Positions 25,001-37,900 of a DNA stretch of 64,000 nucleotides are shown here, in pieces. The notes beneath the pieces were generated by a model. It saw only the letters and a program-made list of their open reading frames with translations. It made no database searches and was not told the DNA's origin. Source of the stretch: Struthidea cinerea (taxonomy: Eukaryota; Chordata; Aves; Passeriformes; Corcoracidae); the NCBI GenBank assembly GCA_013397865.1, contig VZTI01000691.1:1425147-1489146 (forward strand), given 5' to 3'. A program made the translations under genes and the position numbers. The first letter of the stretch is position 1; every line of letters begins with the position of its first letter.

Positions 25001-25789
25001 ACTGTAAGAGAATATTTATGAGAGTACTAATCATGATAACGTTATACACTTCTGGATGAGATCCTTTTTTTAAATCATACTTTTGTTATTGTATTTAAGA
25101 TAATAATCTTAGAGGACATAAGGAAGAAATTTGATCCCTTTTGTAGCATTTGTTGTGAGTCAGTCAAAATATCAGATAGGAAAGATCTGGTTTGTGTTAC
25201 AGTTTATAAATAGTTGCTGCTTTTAAAGCCAGATATGTGATTCATACACTGAGTCTTTCCTAAAATGTACTCGAAAGCTTGAAAAGCAGTAAAATAAAAT
25301 GCTTATTTCCTCTGAAGGAAGACATTTTTGAGCTGAGGCATATATTATACTGAGAACGTTTTGTAGCTGAAAAATATTAAATAAAGGCAATATAAAGACA
25401 CTTCAGAGTAATTATTAAAAGCAGCTTAAGTTATCAGCCTGTTTTTACACTAGAACACATTTATATGCCATTAACACAAGTACAGAGGCTTGAGATAGAT
25501 GTGGAGGATCTTCCTATGTGAATTCACTTGTAGAATTGCAGTCCAAATAACAAATTATGCATTTCAGACTGCAAGTTACGTGCATCCATTGGCACAGAGT
25601 GAACAACAGGTCTAAAGAATACTAGAACCTCAAAACAAAAAATTCTCTAATAGCAAAGGCATTTTAAGCTTAAGCAATCTATAATTAAATAAAAATTATA
25701 TTACTATGAGAGAGCTACAATCAATTGGCAGTTTTGCATTCAATCTAGATTTTTACAGATCTAGTTTTTCTTGAAATAAATAGCAAAAG

Positions 25790-25817
25790 TAATAGCAAAA
25801 GTAATAGCAATAACAAT
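25790..25817. repeat. Short tandem repeat, 12-base unit
   Basis: The unit AATAGCAAAAGT occurs twice in tandem and is followed by a third partial copy (AATAGCAATAAC). It is a small replication-slippage product. Confidence 0.65.
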
Positions 25818-26036
25818 AATTAAAAAGCTTCTATTAATTTGTAAAAACAAATTTATAGGAATAGGAAATGTTCAACTAAGCTGAGTCCCCTATTTGTATG
25901 ACAATGGAAGTTCAGATTAGAGAAATCACTTTTATTAAAACCATGGTAAAATCCTTCCAGCAGCTCAGAAAGAGAGTTATAGTATTTACCTTAAATTGAA
26001 GCACATATCTTGGGACTTTCCTTTTTTAGTTTTCTT

Positions 26037-26109
26037 TTAAAAATAAATTAAAATAAAATAAAATAAAATAAAATAAAATAAATAAAATAAAATAAAATAA
26101 AATAAATAC
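26037..26109. repeat. (AAATA)n microsatellite
   Basis: About 70 bases of AAAAT/AAATA pentamers, interrupted by two or three AAAT tetramers. The A-rich strand is plus. No retroposon whose tail this could be is recognisable upstream. It is likely to vary in length between individuals. Confidence 0.9.
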
Positions 26110-29100
26110 ATACACCCCCATTTTGCCTTTGCTAGTTCCTGAAACCCCAGTGAAGTCACTAAAAGTCAGATAACAAAGCTAAGCCGTGTGGTGATGAAGT
26201 TGTTCTTGTGAACACTCCCACATTTGTTTACATGGAAATCAGTCCTCTTAACTCAGAACATCTACTATTTTTTACAAAAATAAATTTTCAGTGCAAGGTT
26301 CACTTGTTATTCTAGACATTTAGAAAATATTTTCCTCTCTATTTAAACATTCTCTTTTACTCTCAAAATAGAAATGGGGAATGAAGTGGAATTTTCTGTA
26401 TATCACAGCAAAATTTGTGAAGAAGGCTCATGTAATCTTGTAGACAAAGTGCACTTGGATGTCAGGCAAGTATTTTTAATAAAATTGTAGAGGCAGTTTT
26501 AGAAATATCTAGCTAGACATCTGTGATATGTAGACATCATAAGGTTAGTCATCCTTGATGAGCAAAAAGGTTCTATTATGTGGTTTTAGAATAAACTGAG
26601 TATATTAGAGATAAAAGTCTTGTCCTGTCAGACTCAAAGGGGAAATCAGTGGGACTGATCACGTTAATACGTTACATGAACAATTCTTTTAGATGGGGTT
26701 TTCAGTAAGACAACAGGCTGGACCATGCACATATTTTAGTCCCTTGGAAATTGTCCTACCTACATTTTGGAGGTAAACATTTAATTTGAAAACTTGTGTT
26801 TTCTTCAGAATTCAATCATTCTATCATTGCCAAAGATTTTGAATTTAATTACTATATGACCATAAACTTGACCATACTTTCTTGCTCAGATCCATAATCA
26901 AATAATCCTACCAGAACTTGTATTTAATTCAGTTTGCACTGTTTCTTATTGAAGTTAATCCTTCATACAGTTTGAAAAGCTGTTACTTCAATAGCCAGCC
27001 ATGCACAGAGAATGCAGAAAGGAATGTTTATCATTAAGAGTGTTTGTTCCACAGAAACCATCATCAGCTTTAATAAACAGATAAAACCTGGTAAAAGTTT
27101 GATTCCCATAACTGCTCAACTTTCTGATATCAAAATATTAACTTCTATGCAATGAAGCTTTGTAATAAGTGGAATATTGAAATCTGGCAGGAGTTCTGAA
27201 GTTTTCATAATGATTGGGCACGCAGCCAAAGAGAACACCTTTTGCATTGTGTACTCTACTACAATCAAACTTCCAGTAAATTATGTACCTGTTGAAACAT
27301 AAAGCATATATCCATGGAAAACCTGAAAAAATCACATTTATTTAGTTATTTTAACTGAGAAAATTCTTAAGCCATTTTGCAGAGTGCTAACCCTGGGGTT
27401 TATTTCTGCTTGCCAACGAATAAATAAATAGTGATTAATTTATATTATACAACTTAAATATGTAAGCCTTACAAAAATGGTATGGTTCATTAACTCTAAC
27501 TTGAAGTCTAAGTATTTATTTAAAAGCCTGTCAAAAATTAGAAGGCCTTATGATCAGCTTCTCAACCCTTGTAAACTAACGAATCTCTTTGGAAGTCAAT
27601 GTCAATGGGCATTGGGCAAAATCTGGCTGGTAATACAGGTATAGTTGAAGAATCTTTTTTTCAGCCAGCTGACATTTTTATTCAGGAAATGAAGCAGGAA
27701 ACATTTCATTAACAGTGAAAGAGAACAAACCTAGTGAAAAACAAGCAAGGAACAGTCAAAGGATCAGACATCAAATGGATGAAAATTGTCCGAGCTCCAT
27801 TGAAAATAATGTCACTAGACAGCAGCTGAGGTTCAGGACCTTACTTCTTTAATTAAAGTTGATTCCAAGATATAAAACAATGACCACTATCAGGCTTTCT
27901 GTCTTATTGCATAGCTCTTACCTACACTATTTTAATCAACTGAGTCCAAACTGATCTTAATAAAAATAGATTAGCATTCATCAATATAGGGATGGAGCAC
28001 AATGTAAGAGAAACATATCCTTGAGTCATAAAATTATTATCATTTACTACATGCAGAGGAAATGTTCCATGCAGGTGAACCTTTCCTCAGCTCAGCGGCT
28101 GTAATGTACCTGAGGCCTGTGGGCTGCCTGAACATATTAACAAACTGGACTATTTTTTTGAATGGACAGAGAGACATAAAGCCAATTTCGTTCTGAGTTG
28201 TTCAGGATAGATACCTAAGAATACAGAGTTGCACTACGCATGCTGAGGTGATTGCACTGGAAATACTGAGAATACAATCTGGTCTCCTGGTTTTGTATCT
28301 CATTAAAATGTCTGTAATTAGAACCAGTCTGTTCATATGTTTTTTAAAGCAATAGAACTTTAAACTATTTTAATCGTGGAAAAATCTGGATAGTGTGTAT
28401 AGGAAAACCCAGGTTAGCTTTTTCTAAGGTTAATTGGGGTGTGCCAGGAAGAATGTCAGCTCAAGGGCTTTCCTAGTTGCTGTGGACTTCTTTCAGAATC
28501 TATTCAGAAGAATTACATCTACATTCTATTGCTTCTTTTATTTTACTTGTCCCCTGCTTTGCCTGACATGGAAAGACAAAATTCTAGTATGTGGAATCTG
28601 TTTTTGTGTTCAAGTTGATAGAAACTCCTGGATTTTAAGGGTACACAGCCTCTCTCACAGTCTTAACTTCTAGAGGTCCCCAGACTGGACAATGTGGCAG
28701 CACTACTTAAAACCTGGACAGAGCAGAGCTGACATATCCTCTCTATTGTTGCTTCATTTCACAGTGAGTAATTTATTCATTCAATTCATAGAACTCTTTT
28801 AAGGCCGCTGCTTAGGGAGTAGAAAATTCCTCTTTTTACCAAGGAAAAAAGTTAGATAACAAATTGATAAAGAAAGAAATGAAACTATCTCTTAACCTCT
28901 GGTGAACAAGATGATTTTCATCACAATGGAAGTCTCCTCATACATTTCATGCAGCGCATACCATCAGTGCTCCGAATAAAGACAGTGATTTTTCAGCTAG
29001 AAAAATACTTGTCACAATTTATATGGTTAAAATAGGAGGTAGAGTTGGATAGAGCAGAGCAATCCAATTTGAGCCACAGGTAGCTGTAACTCTAGAAATG

Positions 29101-31896
29101 TGTGCTTTTTCATTAAAAAAAAGGTTGACTTTTGGGGTTCGAGTCATGACTGAACAGCTTAAAATGCGCAGAGATACAACCTGAGATAACAACAGGAACA
29201 TTCTTTGGTCTACCACAATCTCTGATGCTAATGTGAAATAGATCACAGATGAAAGAGTAAACCTCAAAGAATTAATACATGCGCATGAGCTGATAAGCTT
29301 GAGAAAAAATATTTTTTTCCTTTCTCCAATATTCTCACTTAAAAGATTTCAAATAGGTTTCAGTCATTCTTTTTATTTTATGTTTACTAAAAAGATATAC
29401 AAAGCAATGGGATCATGGCAAGTCTTTTAAAATTCAATTAATTTCTATTGTGAAATCATCTTTCCATAAAGACAAGAAAATCCACTCCCAGGAATAAGAC
29501 TATATTTTATCCCTACTTAGATATCAGTTATTACAGTCACAAATGTAGAGAACATTTCTGCAGGTCTCAGTTTGAAAGTACATTAATAAATCTGAGGAAA
29601 AATATACTTTTTCTTCCTGTAGAGTAGCTTATTAACTTGCACTGTAGAATCTGAAATGTGATTTAAATAATAAATTGTGGAGCCTAGTATCTGCCCAAGA
29701 TAAAAACCTAAAAGATACCCATTCTCTCTCCTTTTACTTTTCTACAGCAAGCTAACGAGCCCAAAAAGCAAAGCAAGAATAGTTTCTCCTTTACAGAGAG
29801 TCACTGCCTGTTTCTTTGCATAAATATCACTGGGATATACACACATATTTATTTCCTTTATTTAATTTCAACCCCCAAACTCATAAGGAAAAAAATATCA
29901 GAGTATCAAGAACTCAGGAAAAAAGGGAAATCAGAACATTGAATAAATGGGTAATCCTGGGTTCAGAGTTTAAGAGTTGAAATCTAAAAATTTTTTGAAT
30001 TAATATTAAGAAGTTGCTAAAATTCAGCTTTTTTTTTTTTTTTAAACACAGATCACACTATATTTTTAATGTTCAAGTTTGAAAATGCCTTTCAAGTAGG
30101 CTTTACTAGATGCTTTTGTTGAAAATCTGGCCTTTCATTGATCAGTCTGCCACTTTTCTGTTACGCTGGTTACAACAAAGCACAGGTCATCCAAAAAAAA
30201 GCATATTTAAAGGACAGCTTTCAGGAAATATCAAGAGGCTGCAGTAAAATATTTGTCATGATCTGTAATCTTAGAGAGGTATATTACATTTAATAACATA
30301 GCATATACATTACTACGTTCTTTATTAAAAATGTTTATTAACAGTAAATTACTGTAAATAATTTGATTTATAAAGAAGAAAAAAAAATCTTATTGCTATA
30401 GAAATCACCTTGGTATTTAAGATGAATTTTAGAATGCAACAAATGTTTAACATTTTCTTTTGAAGCAAGTGAATAACCATTTCACTACACACAAAACTAT
30501 GCCAGGCCTCAAAGTAAAAGTAAACATACAAAAGTCTTGTGGTGCTGTATAGTGAGCTTTGTCCCAGCAAAGGTGTGGAAATGCTTTGAGACAAATGGCA
30601 CCCTAATCTTAATGAAATTGCATAGGAATAATTTAACTGAAAATTTTCACCACTATGAAATATGGATATTCTCAAATTGCTTCTGGTTCTAATCTGTTTT
30701 AGGAGTGTGTGTTTGTACTTTCTAAACAGATTCCCTGCTGAATCTCCCCCAAATGACTATTTCAGAGAGAATTTATGTGCATGCATGAATTAGTGTGCAC
30801 ATATGAATTACTCATATCAAACATTTGCTAGTTCAGAACTGTCCAAATTCAAGATTTGAGTCAAATCTGACAGTCATTGGCACCTGGACAAGCATATTAA
30901 AGCACATGTTGTGTGTTAGCACCCAATTTGGCTTTAACTTTGCATTTGTCTCCTTCCATAAATTTTCTCCTATGGATCAGCTTCCATGAACACACAATAA
31001 TACAGGAGGGCAATGATATTTCTCTGTTTCCAAAATACAACAATATGCTTGTAGATTCTTAAAACAAAATGCAGGATAGATAATTTGCTTAGCTTTAGAT
31101 GCTAATGTACAATATATTTTCCCATCTCCTCCCATTTAGTGAAATTACTCCAGAAGAAAAATATCCCTTTTTATAGAAGTATACCAGATTAAAGTGAATT
31201 ATTAAAATGCATAAAACAAGACAGTAATGTATAATGTGGTTTGTGACAAAATGTACTGTAACCTTAACTGTAATTATATCAAATATATTGATTTAAATTT
31301 CATAATCAAATTGTGCAGGTAACGATCCATATCTTTGGTAATTGAGTTGTGTGTGCAAATGTAATTATAGTAATGGTATAAAAATTTGATGATGCCATCT
31401 AGATTAGATTGAACTTTGGGTGTACTTTAAAGAATATTCAGGGATTCATAAAAAATCCGTTTATGTGGAACTATATCGTAACACAGGACTGATGTTTTCC
31501 TGAGAATGGAGTTCAATCCCTGTTAAAAGTGTGGCCGGAAAAGTTCCAGCCAGGAAAGCATCTTCAAGCTATGTTCTCCTGTTAAAATATAGGACACAGC
31601 TGATGAAAACCTTTGCAGAAGACAGCAACTTTGTTTTTTGTAGAAGCAATTTCAGGTTTTCCTGAATGGACTTTTTAGGCTAACAGCACTTTTTATAGAT
31701 GCTGAGAGCTTCAGTGATCAAAAGCATTCTGAACTTCTAAAATAACCACCAGCAAGATTACATTTTGCAACGCAGAAGGGAGAGGTGTTTGATAGCTCTC
31801 CACAATGTTGAAATTAAAGAAATAACCAAAAAACCCCTCCCCTCAGCAGTTCTTTATAGAGTTCCAAATGGTCAGTCATCTGGAATAAGATACATA
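26110..31896. other. AT-rich stretch without a confirmed gene
   Basis: Apart from the speculative exon at 26372-26465 and a weak ancient-repeat similarity at 27568-27632, nothing is recognised. The longest open frame is 108 codons on the minus strand (30349-30675), without a domain. A T-run lies at 30029-30043. Confidence 0.5.
26372..26465 (+). other. Speculative exon with GC-AG-type splice donor
   Basis: A pyrimidine-rich tract followed by AG at 26370-26371 could be an acceptor. AG|GCAAGT at 26464-26471 is exactly the consensus of the rare GC-type donor. The 94 bases between are open from ATG at 26374; the translation begins MGNEVEFSVYHSKICEEGSC and contains two cysteines. The other two frames contain stops. 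The frame closes shortly after the putative donor, so only a spliced exon would make sense. I do not recognise the peptide, no partner exon is identified, and chance cannot be excluded. Confidence 0.15.
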
Positions 31897-31966
31897 TCCT
31901 GGCTTTGTTATCAAATGCTTTCTTGTAATGGTCCTGGCTTTGTTATCAAATGCTTTCTTGTAATGG
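31897..31966. repeat. Perfect 35-bp tandem duplication
   Basis: The 35 bases at 31897-31931 are repeated without any mismatch at 31932-31966. The perfect identity suggests a recent duplication, or a collapsed or expanded tandem unit. The unit length is not a multiple of three, so the 97-codon open frame spanning it (31765-32058) reads the two copies in different frames, arguing against that frame being a gene. Confidence 0.95.
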
Positions 31967-34900
31967 ATAAAGTCATCGTAAGCAGTGCCTATAAATTTGT
32001 TATAATCACACATCTTTGTTTAAGAATGAACTGTAGAATTTCCAAACAAAATTTTTAATACCTGCAGTAAAAATTGAAAAGAAAAAAAATAAAGACAAAT
32101 TGAAATATAGCCCTGTTTCTGGAGAAGATTCTTACTTTTCTTTTCAGCTCATACAGGCATCGTTAATTTTAATGGTCTCTATATGTGTTTTTAAATAGCA
32201 GATTTTGACTCAAAAGTTCAATTAATTTTTTATGAGTTTATGTGAATTTTCATTCACTTAATGGGAATATGCTGGAACCATAAAACAACAAATATTTTCT
32301 GCAATAATTTATCTCATCCAAAAAAGTGCTTTGATAAAATTTTCCTCACAGAAATGTACATGTTGAATCCATAAGTAAATTCAAAAGCCTATGGAAATGA
32401 GGCTTGTACTTCTTACTTTCCTAAATCTGCATTATTCTCATACCAACATCCTATGCTTCATTTGTTGCTGGCAGAATCCTGTATCTAGCAGAATTTTAAT
32501 TGCAGTATTGCAAAAGAGAGTAAGACTAGATTGTCTCAGTACTTGAGAATATAGTTTTTTAAAAAAAATCAGCTATATATAAATTCAGATTAATCAAATG
32601 TGTTACTAGAAGAAGTGAGATTCAAAAGATGTAGGCAAAATTTGAATATGTGTATGGATAGTGATACGTGGTTGGTAAATATTCAGCTAATTAGAGTTTT
32701 CTTGGATCAAGCACACGAAGAAACATTGTATGTTTCTGTCACATGTGATCTTGAGCACCATTCAAACACAAAAGAGGATTGTTCTTTAGAATTAAGAAAA
32801 ATGCCATGGCACTTATCTCTGCTTTCTAAGGCAAAGGTGGCTATATGCTCATGGTAACGTGAGGAAATCAGAAAGAATATAGGATTGTATCCTTTCTTAT
32901 TTATTCGGTTTCTCTGTCTTTATTGGGAGAAGATATATCGCTTGTGGGAGATGTAGGGGTACGTCTTGTTTCCTTATCTTCTCCAGATCATATCTGAAAA
33001 AAAAGGATAAATAAAAGAAAGTTCAATAGAAAAGTCCTTCTGCTACAAGGACAAAATATTGCTTATATGAACAAGCCTAACAACGAAAAGAGTAACAAAA
33101 ACCTTTTTCTGAACAGAGGTGAAGAATAGAAGGTGACAAGGAACCACATCTCATATTATTTGCTCACAACTGTGACTGTGCTTTATAGTGGCTTTTAAAT
33201 AATTTTTTAAAGTTCTATTCATGTTGCAGAAAAAACCCACTAATATTGATTCCTGCTAATACAACATAAATGCTTCCCAGGTACATTAAAGTCAGTGACA
33301 TGTGTTTTAGCAAGAGTATTTCCTCAGTTACAAGAATGGTTTGCACAAATCTACCTCTAAAAGAAGGGGGAGATTCTATCAGAGTATCGGCCAGTCTCCT
33401 TCACACCATTGGCCAAAATTGTCCCCGAGTCAGAGGACTTATGCTGGGCACAGAATATTCCCCAGTTATATGCAAAGCATGTAATTAGTATTTGTACTGT
33501 GTTTTTTCTTTAAAAAAAAAATTAAGAAAGGTGATTAGTCCAATAGATGATAACACTCGTCACTTCAAAACACATGAGAGCTCCCAGCTACAGGCCACTT
33601 AAATTTTAATTCAGAACATCTAAATTCGTGGGACATATTTTGGCTAAGAGAAATATGAATCACTAGAAGTTTGGGTTGCCTGAGTCTTATCATAGCTGTG
33701 ATTACCCTGAGCCCAGCACCTACAGGGAGAAGGTGCTGTTTCACCTGGTAATTTTGTACATGTCAGAAGCTTAATCATGTCACTTGACAAGTACTGTAAA
33801 ACAGAACTAAGAAATATGTGCTTATTAAACTCAGACATGGTTCTTAAATGTCTCATCGAAAAAAATAGGACTGATTAACAATTTTTCTATGTGCTCAGAA
33901 AGTCTAGAGAACAGACACATTTCTAAGTATTTGAGATAAAAAGTTAATAATTAGGAATGGTCTTAGATTTGAAGGGGAACAGAAAGCAAGACTATTTTTT
34001 CAAGGAGCATTTGTAATTAGGCCTCTGAGCTCATGTGTAAGCACTGCTATGTTTTCCAGTGCATTGAGAACTTAGACAGTTTTACAAAGGTCAAAGGAGT
34101 TATACAATGACATGGTACTAAACAAGAGGAAACAATTAAGAATCATCTTATTTGTTTGATATGCTTATGAACAAAATATATCTTTACCTTCAATATCCCT
34201 TAAATGCTATGCTTATTTTTATGCTAATAAAACAGGTACATCATGATTACATCCCACTGTTTTTTAAATCCAGTTTAATCCTCAGAATAAATAAAATTAT
34301 CAATTAAGAACATATAAGCAGTATTAGAAATTCAATATGAAAGATAACATTCAGATCATCTTATTCTGATTGTCAAAATAATCTTGTAATAAATTGATTT
34401 TTCATAAAAATGAGTGGATTTGATCAGAATTTTTTTAAACTTAATACCAGTTCATTTCAATTTTTCCGCCTCCGTAAGTCAGCAGTTGTCAGAAGCATAA
34501 TGTGTTCTTCTTATGACATAATGCATTTGAATGTGTTCGTTTCTCTTTATTGATCTACTTATGAGTCTTAATAATGTAGAATTATCAGAATTTCTTTGTG
34601 AAGTAATAAGTGGAGTGCTTTTGTAGGAAGGCATTTATTTTGTGAGCCAGATGCAGAAACACTAAGAATATCACTAATTGAGACTTAAAGGTATCAGAGA
34701 AAAGAATTGTGAAAGGAAGAAAGCTGGCCCGAAGTGTTCAGAGATAAGAAAATTTAAATGTGAAAGTGTCTATGTAAAATATTGATCTACGCTTTATTAA
34801 ATACATTTTTTGTGTAACACAATTGTGTGAGTCAAACTAGTTTTCTGTAGCTTATCCTAGAAAGAAAAGCTTTCTTTTAAGAATAAAATTATAGCCCTCA

Positions 34901-37900
34901 ATTTCTTCATTCAAAAGCATTCTGAATGAAATTCAAGATTACCTTTTTTTTTTTTATGAAGTGGTTAAATGATTTAGCTGTTCACAGCGTAGTTGTCTCC
35001 TAATTATACTTTAGATAAAAGAATATTTTAATGGTCCTGCATACAGCAAGCAAATAAAAACAGACAAAATTATCTGAAAGTTCTTGCTGATCTTTCAGTT
35101 TCATGAGCTATTCTACAGCAAGCTAAAATGGAAGTTATGAATGCTTTAATTTCTGAGAGATATTTAACTTCCACAGTATAAAGCTCTTACTATCCCATTC
35201 AGTAGAAATAATTTGCTGCTTTGCACACCTCCTAGGCATAAAGCTGTTGAAGAAGCTATTCTTTAAAATACTGTAATCAGCCACCAGAACTGATTTTTAA
35301 AATCCACAGGTGTCTTTCTCACATATGATTCCTGCTTTTTGAAAGATTAATCTAAATTATTTAAAAAATTCAGTAGATATGTGCACTTACCCATATTCAG
35401 CAGTACTCATTTATTTCTAACTTTGATCTCAGCAGTCCCAGTTCAATAAAATACATAATCACATAAGTGGTCATCAACATAGGGAACTAATAAACAAAAA
35501 ATATAGATATGCTGCATAAGCACCTGAAGTGTATGGACATGAGAGCTCTTACATCCTGGAAGACACTCCTGATTTAAGCTTTTGATGTCTGAATCAAGCA
35601 TCTGGAAGGTAAAAGAAAGATTCGTTCACATTGGGTGTTTTGTGTTTAGGGCTATCACTATAATGACTCAAATGTGAAAAATGTTCTGTTGCCCTATACA
35701 CATTCGTAAACATTTTTACAGCTCACAGAGTGTGATTGCAAATGAAATATTAACATCCTAAGAGAGATTGGAAACAGCTGAGGGTCATTACAGGGATGGC
35801 AACAAAAATTACCTAATGCACTTTCTAGAAAGAGTGAGAGAAGGTAAACCTTGGATATGAATATCAAATTGTTAATTGTTCAGAGCCATGCACATGTTTG
35901 CACAGTCCTGGGAAAGCAAGCAAAGGGCAACAGAAACATACAAAACCATTGTCTTAATAATAAATCCATATTTTCACATTCAAAAATCATATTTTAGGAA
36001 GTAAACAGCAACATGCACAGTGATTTAAGATTGCTGTTTAGAAGCATTTTGGGGGTTGCTCTCATTTATATGCTTGACTTTCATCTACTAGTAAAAATAC
36101 AGTCTGGTTTATAGCACTTTTAGTCAAGTTCCTAATTGGGTTTGAGCTGCTGCCACTGGAGTCACTCTGACATCTAAGTGCATGACTAATGGGAGTTCCC
36201 TGTTAATTAGAGGTGATAGCTACCATAAAAGTGTTGAAATTACAAGAATAGAAGTGGAAGCTTGGGTTCTAAATATTGTTCCCAAAAGCATATGTTCCAA
36301 AAAAAATTAAATTTTCCCACAAATCAGGAAATTCTTCCTACTATTAATCCGAATCCTCACATGCTCAGCCCAAGTTCTACATGGTATTGCATGTCCACAC
36401 TTCATAGTAAATGACAGAGTAAATTCACAGTACCGAACAGCATCCCACTGTCATCCTTCTGGGGCTTAAAGGTTTAAGGGTTTAAGTTTACTTTGGTGTT
36501 TTTCTGCAAGAATGCTTTGAGTTAACAACACACAGATAAAGATAAGCAGTTGGGAGATAATGCCCCATATTTCTATATATTTAATTACTATTACTATAGC
36601 ATAAATAAAAGTAAATATTATGATAAAGAAGATACATTAGAAAAGATAGAAAAAAGATCATATAATCAAATGAAATTACCAAGTTCACCTATTTAAAAAT
36701 TTGGCCCAAAATAATGAATAACAATAACCTCTTCCAGGAAGCTTATGATGAAAATCCATGGATAAAAATTTCAGATTTCAAATACCTTCAGAAGTCCATA
36801 TTGTTTGGGTGGATGGTTCTGAATAAATATATTTTTTTAAAAAATGACCTGAAAAACAGAGCTGAGAATTTAGGTGGATGGAATCCTCCCATATACTCCA
36901 GAAAGGTGTATTTGCTTTGCTTTTGCTTTTGCAATGCTTTCTCGGGATGACAGGTATAAATACCATATTTACTTATTTATGCAATTATTCTCATTAAGAC
37001 ATCGTGTGAATGAGAGCTGTACATGAGCAGCTCAGAAATCGGCTCTTCTACTGAGAAGCATGGTATGTGAAAGTACAAATCTGAGCCTCCCATTACACAG
37101 TAAATTACTGATCGTATTTTTTTTTTAATTGTGAGGCTTTATACCTTCAAACTGACGCGTGGAATTTTTAGCCTGTGGTTAGGGCTGAAGTAAGGAAAAA
37201 CAAAAGCCAAAACCGATTACAGTTTCAAACAGAATAAATGAAGAACTTATTATTGTTTAGATTGATATTGCTGATAAATAAAAATTATGTATTTTGACAT
37301 TGCAATTGTCTTTTCAAATAGGTTTTAAAAAAATAGAAGGTCTAATGGATGAAAATATAAATTGAAAAATGAATCTTCTCCAATAACATTTTTGAAATAG
37401 CTGGATAAGTGAAACACAATTTTGCTATGGAAATGGGAATTACTGCTGTAGCGACTATCATTTCAGCAAAATCCTACCAATAAGTTACCATAGAGTTTGA
37501 TTCACTGCTAAGTATTTTGAAGCTTTTCTAGAATGAAAGGCTGAGACAGCTGTAAAAATTGAGTCTCCACCAGTCCAGCTGATTCAGCAAGGAATTAGCC
37601 ATGCTCAGGAAGTCCTTTAAAAGATACTCTATTCTGAGGCATCAAACCATGAAAATATGTGGAGCTACTGTAATTGAGCAGTGCTGAACACATGTCCACA
37701 TATTTACTCTGATTTAAACAGTAGCACAAAATCTCTGCCTCACACTGGAGGCTTTCTGGACAGTGCTCCTATTCCCTTAACTGTCTCTGCCTTCCCAGAG
37801 CAGTTGGAAGAAAGGATAAGGCCATGATTTTGAATCTTTATGTTCAATCTTTCAGAACAACATTCCATTCTGGTTTTGGAACACACCAAAAGGGCATTTT

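Larger units (their letters stand above)
20523..26036. other. Mostly unique sequence without a recognisable gene
   Basis: No gene is supported. A moderately GC-richer patch at 20960-21300 carries two overlapping open frames of 80 and 106 codons, without recognisable domains. A MIR-like relic lies at 21928-22016. The segment 22540-22920 is notably non-repetitive and could be constrained non-coding DNA, but this is only an impression. A short 12-base tandem motif lies at 25790-25817. Confidence 0.5.

Noticed and set aside
26037..26109. The AAATA array as a retroposon poly-A tail
   Set aside because: No retroposon body or target duplication is recognisable beside it, so it is listed only as a microsatellite.
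27568..27632. Possible ancient repeat around 'ggaagtcaatgtcaatgggc'
   Set aside because: Only one or two short blocks match the remembered repeat pattern, too few to call a copy.
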